A DNA stretch of 64,000 bases from CAVSRC01 sp963830205 (GCA_963830205.1 CAWHLP010000036.1:43958-107957), one strand, 5' to 3'. Shown: positions 8,836-17,690, numbered from the stretch's first letter. Notes: a model not told the origin generated them from the letters alone. Made by a program: numbers and translations.

Positions 8836-9045
8836 ATGGCAGACCGCCTGCGCAAGATCACGGTTCAGGTGAGCGAGCACGACCTCGCCGCCGCCCAGTC
8901 CTACACCGGCGAGGGGGTGACCGAGACCGTGCGCGCCGGGCTGGCGAAGCTCGCCGCCGCCAAGGCCCAGCGCGACCTGCGCAAGCTGCGCGGCAGCTTC
9001 ACGTTCACCGTCGACCTCAACCAGTTGCGCGACGATCGCCCATGA
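8836..9045 (+). CDS. Type II antitoxin, VapB-like
   Basis: A 69-residue basic protein whose N-terminus (RKITVQVSEHDL) looks like a short DNA-binding beta strand of the ribbon-helix-helix type, followed by a helical region (about 25-50) and an acidic tail 'NQLRDDRP'. It overlaps the next gene by four bases (ATGA at 9042-9045), the normal coupling of antitoxin and toxin. It should bind and neutralise the PIN-domain toxin and repress their shared promoter at 8801-8835. The sequence itself is weakly conserved; the call rests on size, order and partner. Confidence 0.75.
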   Translation: MADRLRKITVQVSEHDLAAAQSYTGEGVTETVRAGLAKLAAAKAQRDLRKLRGSFTFTVDLNQLRDDRP

Positions 9046-9416
9046 TCGCGGTCGACAGCTCGACGTTGATTGCCTTCATTCAGGGCGAACCGGGTAGCGA
9101 CGTCGACGCGTTCGATCGGGGCCTCGCCAGCGGCGATATCGTGCTGCCGCCGCCCGTCATCACCGAGATCCTTTCGGATCCATCGCTGCCAGCCGGCCAC
9201 CGCCGGCTGATCATTTCACTGCCGGTCATGGAACTCCTCGCCGGCTATTGGGCACGCGCCGCCGACACGCAGCGGGCGGTCATCGCCAAGAAGCTCCGCG
9301 CCCCTCTCGCCGACACCCTCATCGCCCAATGCTGCATCGACCACGACGTCGCCCTGATCACCCGCGACAAGGACTTCCGACATTTCTCCAGGCATTGCGG
9401 CCTGAAGCTCGCTTGA
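9042..9416 (+). CDS. vapC: PIN-domain ribonuclease toxin, VapC-like
   Basis: This 124-residue PIN-domain protein should be the ribonuclease toxin of a VapBC pair. The acidic metal-binding residues are visible: D5 in 'IAVDSSTLI', E42 in 'VITEIL', D91 in 'LADTLIA' and D109 in 'LITRDKDF'. VapC toxins cut tRNA or rRNA and stop growth when the antitoxin is lost. It is translationally coupled to the antitoxin (ATGA overlap) and ends 112 bases before the IS30-type element. All catalytic residues are present, so it is probably active. Target RNA cannot be predicted. Confidence 0.88.
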   Translation: MIAVDSSTLIAFIQGEPGSDVDAFDRGLASGDIVLPPPVITEILSDPSLPAGHRRLIISLPVMELLAGYWARAADTQRAVIAKKLRAPLADTLIAQCCIDHDVALITRDKDFRHFSRHCGLKLA

Positions 9417-9539
9417 CACCCGGCAGCGCCCCTCGTCGCCCGATCAGCCAACGGCCGATTGCGCACTCCGCGGCGATCGCAGCACCGCCTCCCGCGCGGG
9501 CTTCCGTCGCCAGCGCCCGTAGGCTAGATTCTCAAACCA

Positions 9540-9551
9540 AGTGCGACACCG
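9540..9551 (+). repeat. Left inverted-repeat core of the IS30-type element
   Basis: AGTGCGACACCG, exactly complementary to the right copy at 10516-10527. Some similarity continues outward (CTCAAACCA on the left) but is imperfect. Confidence 0.75.
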
Positions 9552-9568
9552 GCTATGTCGGGGTCGCT

Positions 9569-10564
9569 ATGGGAACAAAGTACATCACCTCACGCTTGAT
9601 GAGAGATGCCGCTTGCGCGGCCTGATGGAAATGGGCCTTGGCCCTGGTGCGATCGCCGCCGGCTTGGTCGTCATCGTGGGACGATCTACCGGGAGATGGC
9701 CCGCATCGCTGCGCCGCAGACTATCGACCTGACAGCGCCGACCGGATGGCCTGGGTGCGCAAGCTGCGCGGCTCGAAGATCCAGCGCTCGACCTGCCTTC
9801 GCGACTTTGTCGGAGACCGCCTTGCCATGGGGTGGTCGCCGGAGAGATCGCCGGGCGGATGGAGCTGGACGCCATGAACGACAGCGTCAGCGCCGAGACC
9901 ATCTACCGGTACGTCTATAGCCCTCAGGGCGGCGGGCCGGACTGCGCGCTATCTCACCCAGCGCAAGGCGAAGCGGGGCCGCCGGCGACGAAATGGCCGC
10001 AGAGAGCCATCGATCCCGAACCGGATTTCCATTGATCAGCGGCCCGCCGAGGCTGATGGGCGCATTGCCTTTGGGCATTGGGAGGGAGATCTCATGCACG
10101 CCGCCGCCAGAGGGACATCCTCCTGACGCTCCAGGAAAGATGCTCCCGGCTCACCGGCTGGCCGCCTGCACAGCAAGGATGCCACCGACACGGCAGACGC
10201 CATTATCGATCAGCTCGCCGCCTTGCCATCAACCGCGGTGCAGACCATCACCCACGACAATGGCGGTGAGTCTGCCCGGCATGAGCGGGTCAAAGACGCC
10301 ATCGGCCTTCGCGCCTTCTTCTGCGACCCGCATAGCCCTTGGCAGCGCGGCGGTATCGAGAACGCCAACGGCCGGCTGCGGCGCGACCTGCCTCGCAAGG
10401 CCAGCCTCAGCGGCTACACCGACAAAGACATCGAAAGCATCGTCTGGAATCTCAACGCGACGCCGCGGAAGTGCCTAGGCTTCAAAACACCAATCGAGGC
10501 GTTCGCCTCTAACCTCGGTGTCGCACTGAATGTGCCCCTGCAACGCCTCGCCTCACCAAGCTAA
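9569..10564 (+). pseudogene. IS30-family transposase, multiply frameshifted
   Basis: Successive pieces of one IS30-type transposase are readable. They include an N-terminal HTH part ('HLTLDERCRLRGLMEMGL', then 'LGRHRGTIYREMAR'), a middle part ('DYRPDSADRMAWVRKLRGSK', 'SAETIYRYVYSP', 'YLTQRKAKRGRRRRNGRR'), and the DDE catalytic core. In the core the first Asp is in 'FGHWEGDLMH', the second in 'ITHDNGGE' and the Glu in 'WQRGGIENANGRLRR'. At least six changes of frame lie between 9580 and 10170; the last frame is open to TAA at 10562-10564. The three catalytic acidic residues survive but not in one frame. Either real decay or an unusually error-rich stretch of the assembly. Confidence 0.85.
10516..10527 (-). 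repeat. Right inverted-repeat core of the IS30-type element
   Basis: CGGTGTCGCACT, the exact reverse complement of the left core at 9540-9551. It lies inside the last transposase frame, whose final codons therefore run past the element into flanking DNA. Confidence 0.75.
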
Positions 10565-11124
10565 TCCGCGCCCGCCGCATCGACCGCAGCCAGGATGAAG
10601 CCGATCCGACGCCCAACCGTGTCGCGCGGAATATCGACCGTCTCGTACCCCGCTCCGTCATAGGCGTCGCGCACCATCTCGTAGGTGCGCACTGCCTCGT
10701 CCCAGTCCTGGCTGCGTTCCCCGTCCTGCCGGTAGATCTCGCGCCACGGCGGCGCCAGAAAGACGAGCGCGTTGGAGCGATAGACCTCGCCGGCCTGCCG
10801 CACCGCCTCCGGCACCGGCAGGCCGACCAGGCGGCAATAGCCGCTGAGCTCAGCGATCCCCCGGTCGAAGAACACCGGCTCGTCGCTCGCTGCCTCGCGC
10901 TCGAAATCGGCAATGCCGCGCTTCAGCATCTCGGCGCAATAGGCCGCCGCGTCCTTGCCGTGCACTGCCGTCCCACCGATGCTTGCCTGCTCGCGCAGGA
11001 TCGCCCGACCGGCTTCGGCCACCGTCCGGAAGCCGCGCCTGTCGAGCGTCTCGATCAGCGTCGTCTTGCCGGCGCCGGGCCCACCGCTGATGATGAAGAA
11101 GTTCGGCCGATACGGCACGTGCAC
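10561..11124 (-). CDS. AAA-family ATPase (COG3911-like P-loop protein)
   Basis: A small (about 187 aa) P-loop ATPase or kinase-like protein. With the GTG at 11124 as start, the Walker A motif GGPGAGKTT is at residues 14-22, followed by 'LIETLDRRGFRTVAEAGRAI', and 'DEPVFFDRGI' is the probable Walker B region. The family is found next to varied genes and its substrate is not known; some members resemble nucleotide or metabolite kinases. The frame is open further upstream to a GTG at 11163, but homologues start close to 'PNFFIISGGPG', so I prefer 11124 (GTG 11118 is also possible). Its TAG overlaps the TAA of the convergent transposase remnant within CTAA. Confidence 0.75.
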   Translation of the reverse strand: MHVPYRPNFFIISGGPGAGKTTLIETLDRRGFRTVAEAGRAILREQASIGGTAVHGKDAAAYCAEMLKRGIADFEREAASDEPVFFDRGIAELSGYCRLVGLPVPEAVRQAGEVYRSNALVFLAPPWREIYRQDGERSQDWDEAVRTYEMVRDAYDGAGYETVDIPRDTVGRRIGFILAAVDAAGAD

Positions 11125-11269
11125 CCCCGCCGGTCGACATCCGTACTGCGCGCGACGGACCACACCGGACCGGCGACCAAGCGCCGGCCTTGGCCCATCG
11201 CGATTTCCACGTCAGGCAGCGTCGGACGCGGTGAGGCGCCTGCTCAGCCCTCCGTCGGCGATGCCGCGT

Positions 11270-12535
<1,266 letters not shown>

Positions 12536-12737
12536 GGAGCGCGATTCTCTTATGCGTTTGGGGAAAAAGCACCGACGGTGGAGGAAGTCGCAGAACTTCT
12601 GTCCGGCATTTGCTGCCGGAGCGCTTCGTCAGCCAAGGATCGGCTGCCAGCGCCTGTCTGCTTGTGCGGTTGGGCCGCAAGATAATGGCTCGCACCCGCC
12701 ACCGCAAGGCCGAAAGCACCTCAGCCGATTTCGCCGT
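12536..12737 (-). other. rho leader / hemJ-rho intergenic region
   Basis: This 202-base gap separates the hemJ stop from the rho start. It has one small hairpin with six-base arms (CCGGCA-TTTGC-TGCCGG, 12603-12619) and otherwise no gene. On the minus strand the hairpin lies upstream of the rho start, so it could be part of an attenuating leader, which is inference only. Confidence 0.35.
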
Positions 12738-13250
12738 TCAGAACGGCCGCACGATCACCAGGATGACGATGCCGATCATCAGCAGCGTCGGCACTTCGTT
12801 CATGAACCGGTAGAAGCGCTGCGGCCGCTCGTTGCGGTCCTCGGCGAACTCCTTCACCGAGTTGGCGTAGAACCAGTGCACCCAGGTCAGGGTCGCCGCC
12901 AGCAACAGCTTGAGCTGGAACCACAAATCACCGAACAGACCCTGCTCCGAGCCGAGCCACAGGCCGGCGCTCCAGCTCGCGATCATCGCCGGAACCATGA
13001 TCGCCGTGTAGAGCCGCCGCTCCATCACCTTGAAGGTTTCCGATTGCTCTGACCCCGCCACCGCCTCGCAGTGGTAGATGAACAGCCGCGGCAGATAGAG
13101 CAGCCCCGCCATCCACGAGATGATCGCCACGATGTGCAGCGCCTTCATCCACAGGTAGCCGCCCCCCGGGATCAGCCACAGGAACAGACCGGTCACCACC
13201 GCCGCGATGATCGCCGCCCTCAACATCCCCATTCCCGGCGATGTCACCAT
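12738..13250 (-). CDS. hemJ: Protoporphyrinogen IX oxidase HemJ
   Basis: HemJ (170 aa) is the membrane oxidase that turns protoporphyrinogen IX into protoporphyrin IX, the last but one step of haem synthesis. It has four hydrophobic segments (about 9-26, 35-55, 80-101 and 151-168). The family's conserved His is in 'KALHIVAIISWMAGLLYLPRLF', and Lys and Trp positions are in 'LWFQLKLLLAATLTWVHWFY'. It starts 7 bases inside the end of hemE, so the two haem genes are translationally coupled. The hemE-hemJ-rho order is the standard alphaproteobacterial origin-proximal arrangement. Confidence 0.92.
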   Translation of the reverse strand: MVTSPGMGMLRAAIIAAVVTGLFLWLIPGGGYLWMKALHIVAIISWMAGLLYLPRLFIYHCEAVAGSEQSETFKVMERRLYTAIMVPAMIASWSAGLWLGSEQGLFGDLWFQLKLLLAATLTWVHWFYANSVKEFAEDRNERPQRFYRFMNEVPTLLMIGIVILVIVRPF

Positions 13251-14333
13251 GATGCGCGCACCAGCTCTACCAGACGTTGCACATTGTCGATCGGCGTGTC
13301 CGGCAGGATGCCGTGCCCCAGGTTGAAGATGAAGCGGCCATCGCCCAGGCCTGCGCGTATTCGCCGCACCGCCCGCTCCAGCGCCTCGCCACCGGCTTTC
13401 AGTACCATCGGATCGAGATTGCCCTGCACCACCGCACGCGGCTGCAACCGCTCACGGGCATAGTCCACCGGCACCCCCCAGTCGATCGAAACCCCATCGA
13501 CGCCGGTCGCCTCGACGTAGCGCTCGAACTTGGCGCCGGCACCCCGCGGAAAACCGATCACCTTGGCTTCAGGATGCGCGGCCTTCACCCGCCGCACGAT
13601 CTCGGCCGTCGGCGCGATGCACCAGCGTTCGAACCCGTCCTCGTCAAGCACGCCTGCCCAAGTGTCGAAGATCTGCACCACATCGACACCGGCGGCGAGT
13701 TGCGCCACCAGATAATCGGCCGACGCTTCCACCAGGCGGTCGATCAACGTCTGGAACGCACCCGGCTGCGCCAGCGCAAAGGCGCGGGCAGGGGCCTGGT
13801 CTGCCGTTCCCTGGCCCGCAACCATATAGGTCGCCACGGTCCACGGCGCCCCACAGAAGCCGATCAGCGTCCTGCGCGCTACCCAGCGACCGCCGTACCC
13901 GCTGCACCGTCTCCAGCACCGGTGCCAGAACCTTCTCGGCACCGTCGCTACCCAGCGCAGCAATGCCTGCTTCATCAATCGGATCGAGCCGCGGGCCTTC
14001 TCCTTCGACGAACCAGACCCGCCGCCCGAGCGCCAACGGCACCACCAGGATGTCGGAAAACAGGATCGTCGCATCCAAATCGAAGCGCTCGACCGGCTGC
14101 AACGTCACCACACTGGCGAGCTCCGGATTGAAGCAGAGGTCAAGGAACGATCCGGCCTTGGCCCGCACTGCACGATATTCCGGCAGATAGCGTCCTGCCT
14201 GCCGCATCAGCCAGATCGGTGGTGGTGATAGACGCGCTCCATCGAGGACGGCACGGACCTTGCCATGGGAAAAGGCAGGAAGGTTGTTCTCCCCTCCCTC
14301 ACTAAAAAGTCTTGAATCTTCTTTTTGTTTCAT
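13244..14333 (-). CDS. hemE: Uroporphyrinogen decarboxylase HemE (frameshifted)
   Basis: HemE removes the four acetate carboxyl groups of uroporphyrinogen III to give coproporphyrinogen III. The N-terminal signature 'WLMRQAGRYLPEYR' is at residues 41-54 and the substrate-binding 'ILFSDILVVP' follows. The C-terminal part 'TLIGFCGAPWTVATYM...' to '...NLGHGILPDTPIDNVQRLVELV' is in another frame. The break is at GCGCGC, 13874-13880: one base too many or two missing. Correcting it gives 'RSLGS-A-RRTLIGF' and about 362 residues, normal for the family. HemE is essential in most bacteria, so a sequence error is the better explanation. It borders the proposed replication origin. Confidence 0.9.
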
Positions 14334-14462
14334 TTTGACCGTGGATTACCGTCAGGCAGGTCGGTCCTCAAAGGTGGTACCGTCAACCTGGGCGGCTGAT
14401 GAGCGGGATAGAGAGCATACGATTCCGCCGATGGAGAACAAGCAGTGCCGAAGACCCTCGTG

Positions 14463-14477
14463 TTAAGAAAGCGTTAA
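14463..14477. promoter_or_regulatory. CtrA-binding site in oriC
   Basis: TTAA-GAAAGCG-TTAA followed by C: a perfect match to the CtrA consensus TTAA-N7-TTAA(C). In Caulobacter, phosphorylated CtrA binds several such sites in the origin and blocks replication in swarmer cells. One perfect site lies 34 bases from the first DnaA box, suggesting the same kind of control. Confidence 0.75.
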
Positions 14478-14511
14478 CCATAAATATGGCCTGGCTGAAC
14501 GGTGCACTTAC

Positions 14512-14531
14512 GGTGGATAAGCTGTGGAAAT
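14512..14531 (-). promoter_or_regulatory. Pair of DnaA boxes in oriC
   Basis: GGTGGATAA (14512-14520) and TGTGGAAAT (14523-14531) are each 8/9 matches to the DnaA box read on the minus strand (consensus TTWTNCACA; here TTATCCACC and ATTTCCACA). They face the same way and are two bases apart. A weaker 7/9 match lies at 14340-14348. Confidence 0.65.
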
Positions 14532-14695
14532 CCCGGGATTTCGGCGGATTCCCCCATACTTGCCGGATTGCGGCAGAACCGCCGGCACAGGCGCAAGCCT
14601 GTTGATCGAATCCTGCGCTTTCGGGAGAGTGCAGGCAGTTTCCGCGTCGAATGCCCGGATAGCGGTCCGTCGTGCACAGGGCAGGGGATAAGGGC

Positions 14696-15547
14696 GTGCA
14701 GAACCGAGCGAACTTCTTTCACCTCCACATGATTTCCGATGCGACGGGCGAGACCCTGATGACCGTCAGCCGCGCGTCTGCGGCGCAGTTCGCCCAGACG
14801 CGCGCGGTCGAGCACGTCCACGCGCTGGTGCGCACCGAGAAGCAGCTCGAGCGCGTCCTCACCGAGATCGAGGCCGAGCCGGGCATCGTCCTCTACACCC
14901 TGGTCGATCACAAGCTCAGCGAGAAGCTCGAGGCCCATTGCCATGCGCTGGGCATTCCCTGCGTGTCGGTGCTCGAGCCGATCTTCCAGGTCATGCAGGC
15001 CTATCTCGGCGCCGCCAGCGATCGCCGCATCGGCGCCCAGCACTCGCTCGATGCCGACTACTTCCACCGCATCGACGCGCTCAACTTCACCATGATGCAC
15101 GATGACGGGCAGCTCGCCGGCCGCCTGGAGGATGCCGACGTGGTCCTCGTCGGCGTCAGCCGCACGTCGAAGACGCCGACCTCCATCTACCTCGCCAATC
15201 GCGGCATCCGCACCGCCAACGTTCCCCTGGTGCCCAATATCCCGCTGCCGCCGGACGTGGAAAACATCAAGAAGCCGCTGGTCGTCGGCCTGGTCGCCAG
15301 CCCCGAGCGCATCATCGCGCTGCGCGAGAACCGCATCCTCAGCCTCAACGCCAGCCAGCCGAACCTCGCTTATACCGACAAGGCGTCGGTCGCCGATGAG
15401 ATCACCTACACGCGCAAGCTCTGCGCCAAGCATGGCTGGGCGGTCATCGACGTCACCCGCCGGTCGATCGAGGAGACGGCGGCGGCGATCATGAACCTCC
15501 ATCGTGAGCACCGCGCGGCGCGGGATGCCGGGCCTGGCAGCCAGTGA
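14696..15547 (+). CDS. ppsR: Pyruvate, phosphate dikinase regulatory protein (DUF299, RP001)
   Basis: This bifunctional serine/threonine kinase and pyrophosphorylase (283 aa) uses ADP to phosphorylate and inactivate pyruvate-phosphate dikinase (or PEP synthase) and reverses this with phosphate. The start region 'NFFHLHMISDATGETL' is diagnostic. The P-loop-like motif GVSRTSKT is at 153-160, followed by 'TPTSIYLANRG', and 'VGLVASPERIIALRENRI' later. I chose the GTG at 14696 because homologues begin a few residues before NFFHLHMISDATG; the frame is open from a GTG at 14672 as well. It is the RP001 homologue that marks the right side of alphaproteobacterial origins. Its stop overlaps the maf start (GTGA). 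Confidence 0.93.
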   Translation: MQNRANFFHLHMISDATGETLMTVSRASAAQFAQTRAVEHVHALVRTEKQLERVLTEIEAEPGIVLYTLVDHKLSEKLEAHCHALGIPCVSVLEPIFQVMQAYLGAASDRRIGAQHSLDADYFHRIDALNFTMMHDDGQLAGRLEDADVVLVGVSRTSKTPTSIYLANRGIRTANVPLVPNIPLPPDVENIKKPLVVGLVASPERIIALRENRILSLNASQPNLAYTDKASVADEITYTRKLCAKHGWAVIDVTRRSIEETAAAIMNLHREHRAARDAGPGSQ

Positions 15548-16137
15548 CGCCCATCGTCTTGGCCTCGGGCAGTCCGGCGCGGCGGACGCTGCTCACCAAT
15601 GCCGGCCTTGCCTTCACCGTCGAACCCGCGACGCTCGACGAGCGCGCGATCGAAGCGCCGCTGCTGGCGCGTGGCGCCACACCGGCCGAGATTGCCGCCG
15701 CGCTCGCCGACGCCAAGGCGGCGGAGGTTAGCCGCCGCCAGCCCGAAGCCTATGTCATCGGCGCCGACCAGACGCTTGATTGCGACGGCCACCGCGGCAC
15801 CAAGTCGGAAAGCCTCGCCGAGGCGCGCGCCCAGTTGCAGCGTCTTGCCGGCCGCTCCCACCAGCTCCATTCGGCGGTTGCCGTCGCCCGTGGCGGCGCC
15901 GTGCGCTGGCGCAATCGCGACAGCGCCACGCTCACCATGCGGCGGCTGACCGCGGCCGAGATCGACGCCTATCTCGGCCGCGTCGGCGAGACCGCGTTGA
16001 AGAGCGTCGGCGTCTACCAGCTCGAGGGCGAGGGCATCCGCCTGTTCGACGCGATCGACGGCAACTATTTCACCATCCTCGGCCTGCCCCTGCTGCCGCT
16101 TCTGGCGTATCTGAGGGGCGAGGGAGCGATCCAATGA
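15544..16137 (+). CDS. maf: Maf-family nucleotide pyrophosphatase
   Basis: Maf-family house-cleaning pyrophosphatase (197 aa) that hydrolyses noncanonical or modified nucleoside triphosphates. The signature ASGSPARR is at 7-14 and the catalytic region 'IGADQTLD' follows at about 72-79. 'SVGVYQLEGEGIRLFDAIDGNYFTILGLPL' is the conserved C-terminal part. The first motif position after SGSP varies among subfamilies that prefer dTTP/UTP, m7GTP or other substrates, so I do not assign one. It starts with a GTG that overlaps the ppsR stop by four bases and belongs to the ppsR-maf-aroE-coaE run. Confidence 0.93.
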   Translation: MTPIVLASGSPARRTLLTNAGLAFTVEPATLDERAIEAPLLARGATPAEIAAALADAKAAEVSRRQPEAYVIGADQTLDCDGHRGTKSESLAEARAQLQRLAGRSHQLHSAVAVARGGAVRWRNRDSATLTMRRLTAAEIDAYLGRVGETALKSVGVYQLEGEGIRLFDAIDGNYFTILGLPLLPLLAYLRGEGAIQ

Positions 16138-16153
16138 ACCGTCCGGCGCCGTC

Positions 16154-16990
16154 ATGGTGAAGCCCGTCGCCTGCGTCATCGGCTGGCCGGTCAAGCATTC
16201 GCGCTCGCCGGTGATCCACCGTTTCTGGCTGAATGAGCTCGGCCTTGCCGGCGACTATGTCATCGAGCCGGTCGAGCCGGAGCGCATCGTTGCCTTCTTC
16301 GCCCGCCTGCCGGCAAGCGGCCTCGTCGGTTGCAACGTCACCGTGCCGCACAAGGAGGCGGCCTTCGCTGCGGTCACCCGGCGCGAGGCGGCGGCGGAAG
16401 AGACCGGCGCCCTCAACACCATCTGGATCGAGGAGGGCAGGCTCGTCGGCACCAATACCGACCCCATCGGCTTCCTCGCCAACCTCGATCAGGAGGCGCC
16501 GGGCTGGGATGCCGATGCCGGCCCGGCCGTGGTGCTCGGCGCCGGCGGCGCGGCGCGGGCGGTTGTCTGGGCGCTGATCCAGCGCGGCTTTGCGCCGGTC
16601 ACCGTGGTCAACCGCACGCGCGAGCGGGCCGAGGCTCTGGCCCGCCGCTTCGGGCCGGCGGTGGAGGTCTCCGGCTGGGAGGCCCTGCCCGACCGTCTTT
16701 CCGATGCGCGCGTGCTGGTCAACACCACCACCCTTGGCATGCACGGCCAGCCGCTGCTCGAGGTCGATGTCTCGCGCCTGCCTGCCGGCGCCGTGGTCAA
16801 CGACCTCGTCTACGTGCCGTCGGATACGCCGTTGATCACCAGCGCGCGGGTCGCGGGCCTCACGGCCGTCGGCGGCCTCGGCATGCTGCTGCACCAGGCG
16901 GTGCCGGGCTTTGAACATTGGTTCGGCAGGCGGCCGACGGTGACGCCGGCGTTGCGCGCTGCCGTGCAGAAGTCGATCGAGGCCGGCTGA
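16154..16990 (+). CDS. aroE: Shikimate dehydrogenase (NADP+)
   Basis: AroE (278 aa) reduces 3-dehydroshikimate to shikimate with NADPH in aromatic amino acid synthesis. The catalytic pair is K67 in 'NVTVPHK' and D103 in 'GTNTDPIG'. The shikimate-binding serines are in 'KHSRSP' (14-19). The nucleotide-binding loop is 'VLGAGGAARAV', and 'VNRTRERAEAL' supplies the basic residues for NADP phosphate. It lies 16 bases after maf, and its stop overlaps the coaE start (TGATG). Confidence 0.96.
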   Translation: MVKPVACVIGWPVKHSRSPVIHRFWLNELGLAGDYVIEPVEPERIVAFFARLPASGLVGCNVTVPHKEAAFAAVTRREAAAEETGALNTIWIEEGRLVGTNTDPIGFLANLDQEAPGWDADAGPAVVLGAGGAARAVVWALIQRGFAPVTVVNRTRERAEALARRFGPAVEVSGWEALPDRLSDARVLVNTTTLGMHGQPLLEVDVSRLPAGAVVNDLVYVPSDTPLITSARVAGLTAVGGLGMLLHQAVPGFEHWFGRRPTVTPALRAAVQKSIEAG

Positions 16991-17592
16991 TGCTCGTCCT
17001 TGGCCTCACCGGTTCGCTCGGCATGGGCAAGTCGACGGCGGCGGCGATGTTTGCCCGCGCCGGCATTCCGATCTTCGATGCCGACCACGTCGTCCATGCG
17101 CTCTATGCCAAGGGCGGGGCCGCCGTGGCGCCCGTCGAGGCGGCCTTCCCCGGCATGACCGTCGATGGCGCCATCGATCGCACCCGCCTCGGCCGGCGCG
17201 TGGTCAGCGATGCGGCTGCCTTTGCCCGGCTGGAATCGATCGTTCATCCGCTGGTGCGCCAGGCGGAGAATGCCTTCCGCGCCCGCGCCGCGCGCGAGGG
17301 GCGCCGCATCGTGCTTCTCGACATGCCGCTGTTTTTCGAGATTCATGCCGACACCCGCGTCGATGCCGTCGTCGTGGTGTCGACCACGTTCGAGCGCCAG
17401 CGTCAGCGGGTGCTCGAACGGCCGGGCATGACCGAGCAGCGCTTCACCGCCCTGCTGGCGCGCCAGGTGCCCGACGCCGAGAAGCGCGCCCGCGCCCATT
17501 TCATCATCGATACCGGCGGCACCCATGCCGATGCCGAACGGCAGATCGGCGAGCTCTTGCGCGCCGTCGCCGGCATGGCCCAGGGGCGCTGA
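16990..17592 (+). CDS. coaE: Dephospho-CoA kinase
   Basis: CoaE (200 aa) phosphorylates the 3'-hydroxyl of dephospho-CoA, the final step of coenzyme A synthesis. The P-loop GSLGMGKST is at 8-16, followed by 'FDADHVVHALY' (substrate acid), 'LVDMP'-type 'VLLDMPLFFE', and the lid with 'RQVPDAEKRARAHFIIDTGG'. The ATG overlaps the aroE stop by one base, which fixes the start. In most relatives dnaQ follows directly; here a dispersed repeat, DUF2630, a reductase and a secreted protein intervene. Confidence 0.95.
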   Translation: MLVLGLTGSLGMGKSTAAAMFARAGIPIFDADHVVHALYAKGGAAVAPVEAAFPGMTVDGAIDRTRLGRRVVSDAAAFARLESIVHPLVRQAENAFRARAAREGRRIVLLDMPLFFEIHADTRVDAVVVVSTTFERQRQRVLERPGMTEQRFTALLARQVPDAEKRARAHFIIDTGGTHADAERQIGELLRAVAGMAQGR

Positions 17593-17593
17593 A

Positions 17594-17690
17594 GCAATTC
17601 CAGGAAAAGTGGACACGACTTTTCCGTCCGCAATTGCGTGCAATCTAGGAAATGGAGCGGATCGCCGATTCCGTGAAACGGTGCCTCTAG
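17594..17690 (+). repeat. Dispersed Hyphomicrobiales palindromic repeat, degenerate copy
   Basis: The stretch begins AGCAATTCCAGGAAAAGTGG and ends in CCGTGAAACGGTGCCTCTAG. It strongly resembles an intergenic palindromic repeat I recall as common in Bradyrhizobium-, Rhizobium- and Xanthobacter-like genomes. A hairpin is visible: GGAAAAGT (17603-17610), 7-base loop, ACTTTTCC (17618-17625). An outer GCAATT/AATTGC pair flanks it. A second, imperfect stem lies at 17654-17690. It fills the coaE-DUF2630 gap and its end runs into the DUF2630 stop codon. The hairpin may also act as a terminator for the converging transcripts. Confidence 0.65.

Larger units (their letters stand above)
9528..10540 (+). 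mobile_element. Degenerate IS30-family insertion sequence
   Basis: About 1.0 kb of sequence between vapC and the P-loop ATPase gene encodes pieces of one IS30-family transposase in changing reading frames and is bounded by an inverted repeat (core AGTGCGACACCG at 9540-9551 and CGGTGTCGCACT at 10516-10527). The size fits the family. The outer ends are estimated from the repeat and are uncertain by about 15 bases; I could not find a clear target duplication. No intact transposase can be made from this copy, so it should not move by itself. Confidence 0.8.
14334..14695. other. Putative chromosomal replication origin (oriC)
   Basis: The 362 bases between hemE (left, minus strand) and ppsR (right, plus strand) have no credible gene. 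This hemE-RP001/DUF299 gap is the established origin site in Caulobacter crescentus and is conserved in Rickettsia. It holds a perfect CtrA site (14463-14477), an AT-rich patch right after it (about 14474-14488), two near-consensus DnaA boxes two bases apart (14512-14520 and 14523-14531) and GANTC sites at 14421, 14547 and 14608. The neighbouring core genes read away from it on both sides, and parAB/parS are 9-13 kb away. The exact boundaries are unknown; promoters for hemE and ppsR must also be here. Confidence 0.85.

Noticed and set aside
14340..14348. Third DnaA-box-like sequence
   Set aside because: Only 7 of 9 positions match, no better than expected by chance in a window this size.
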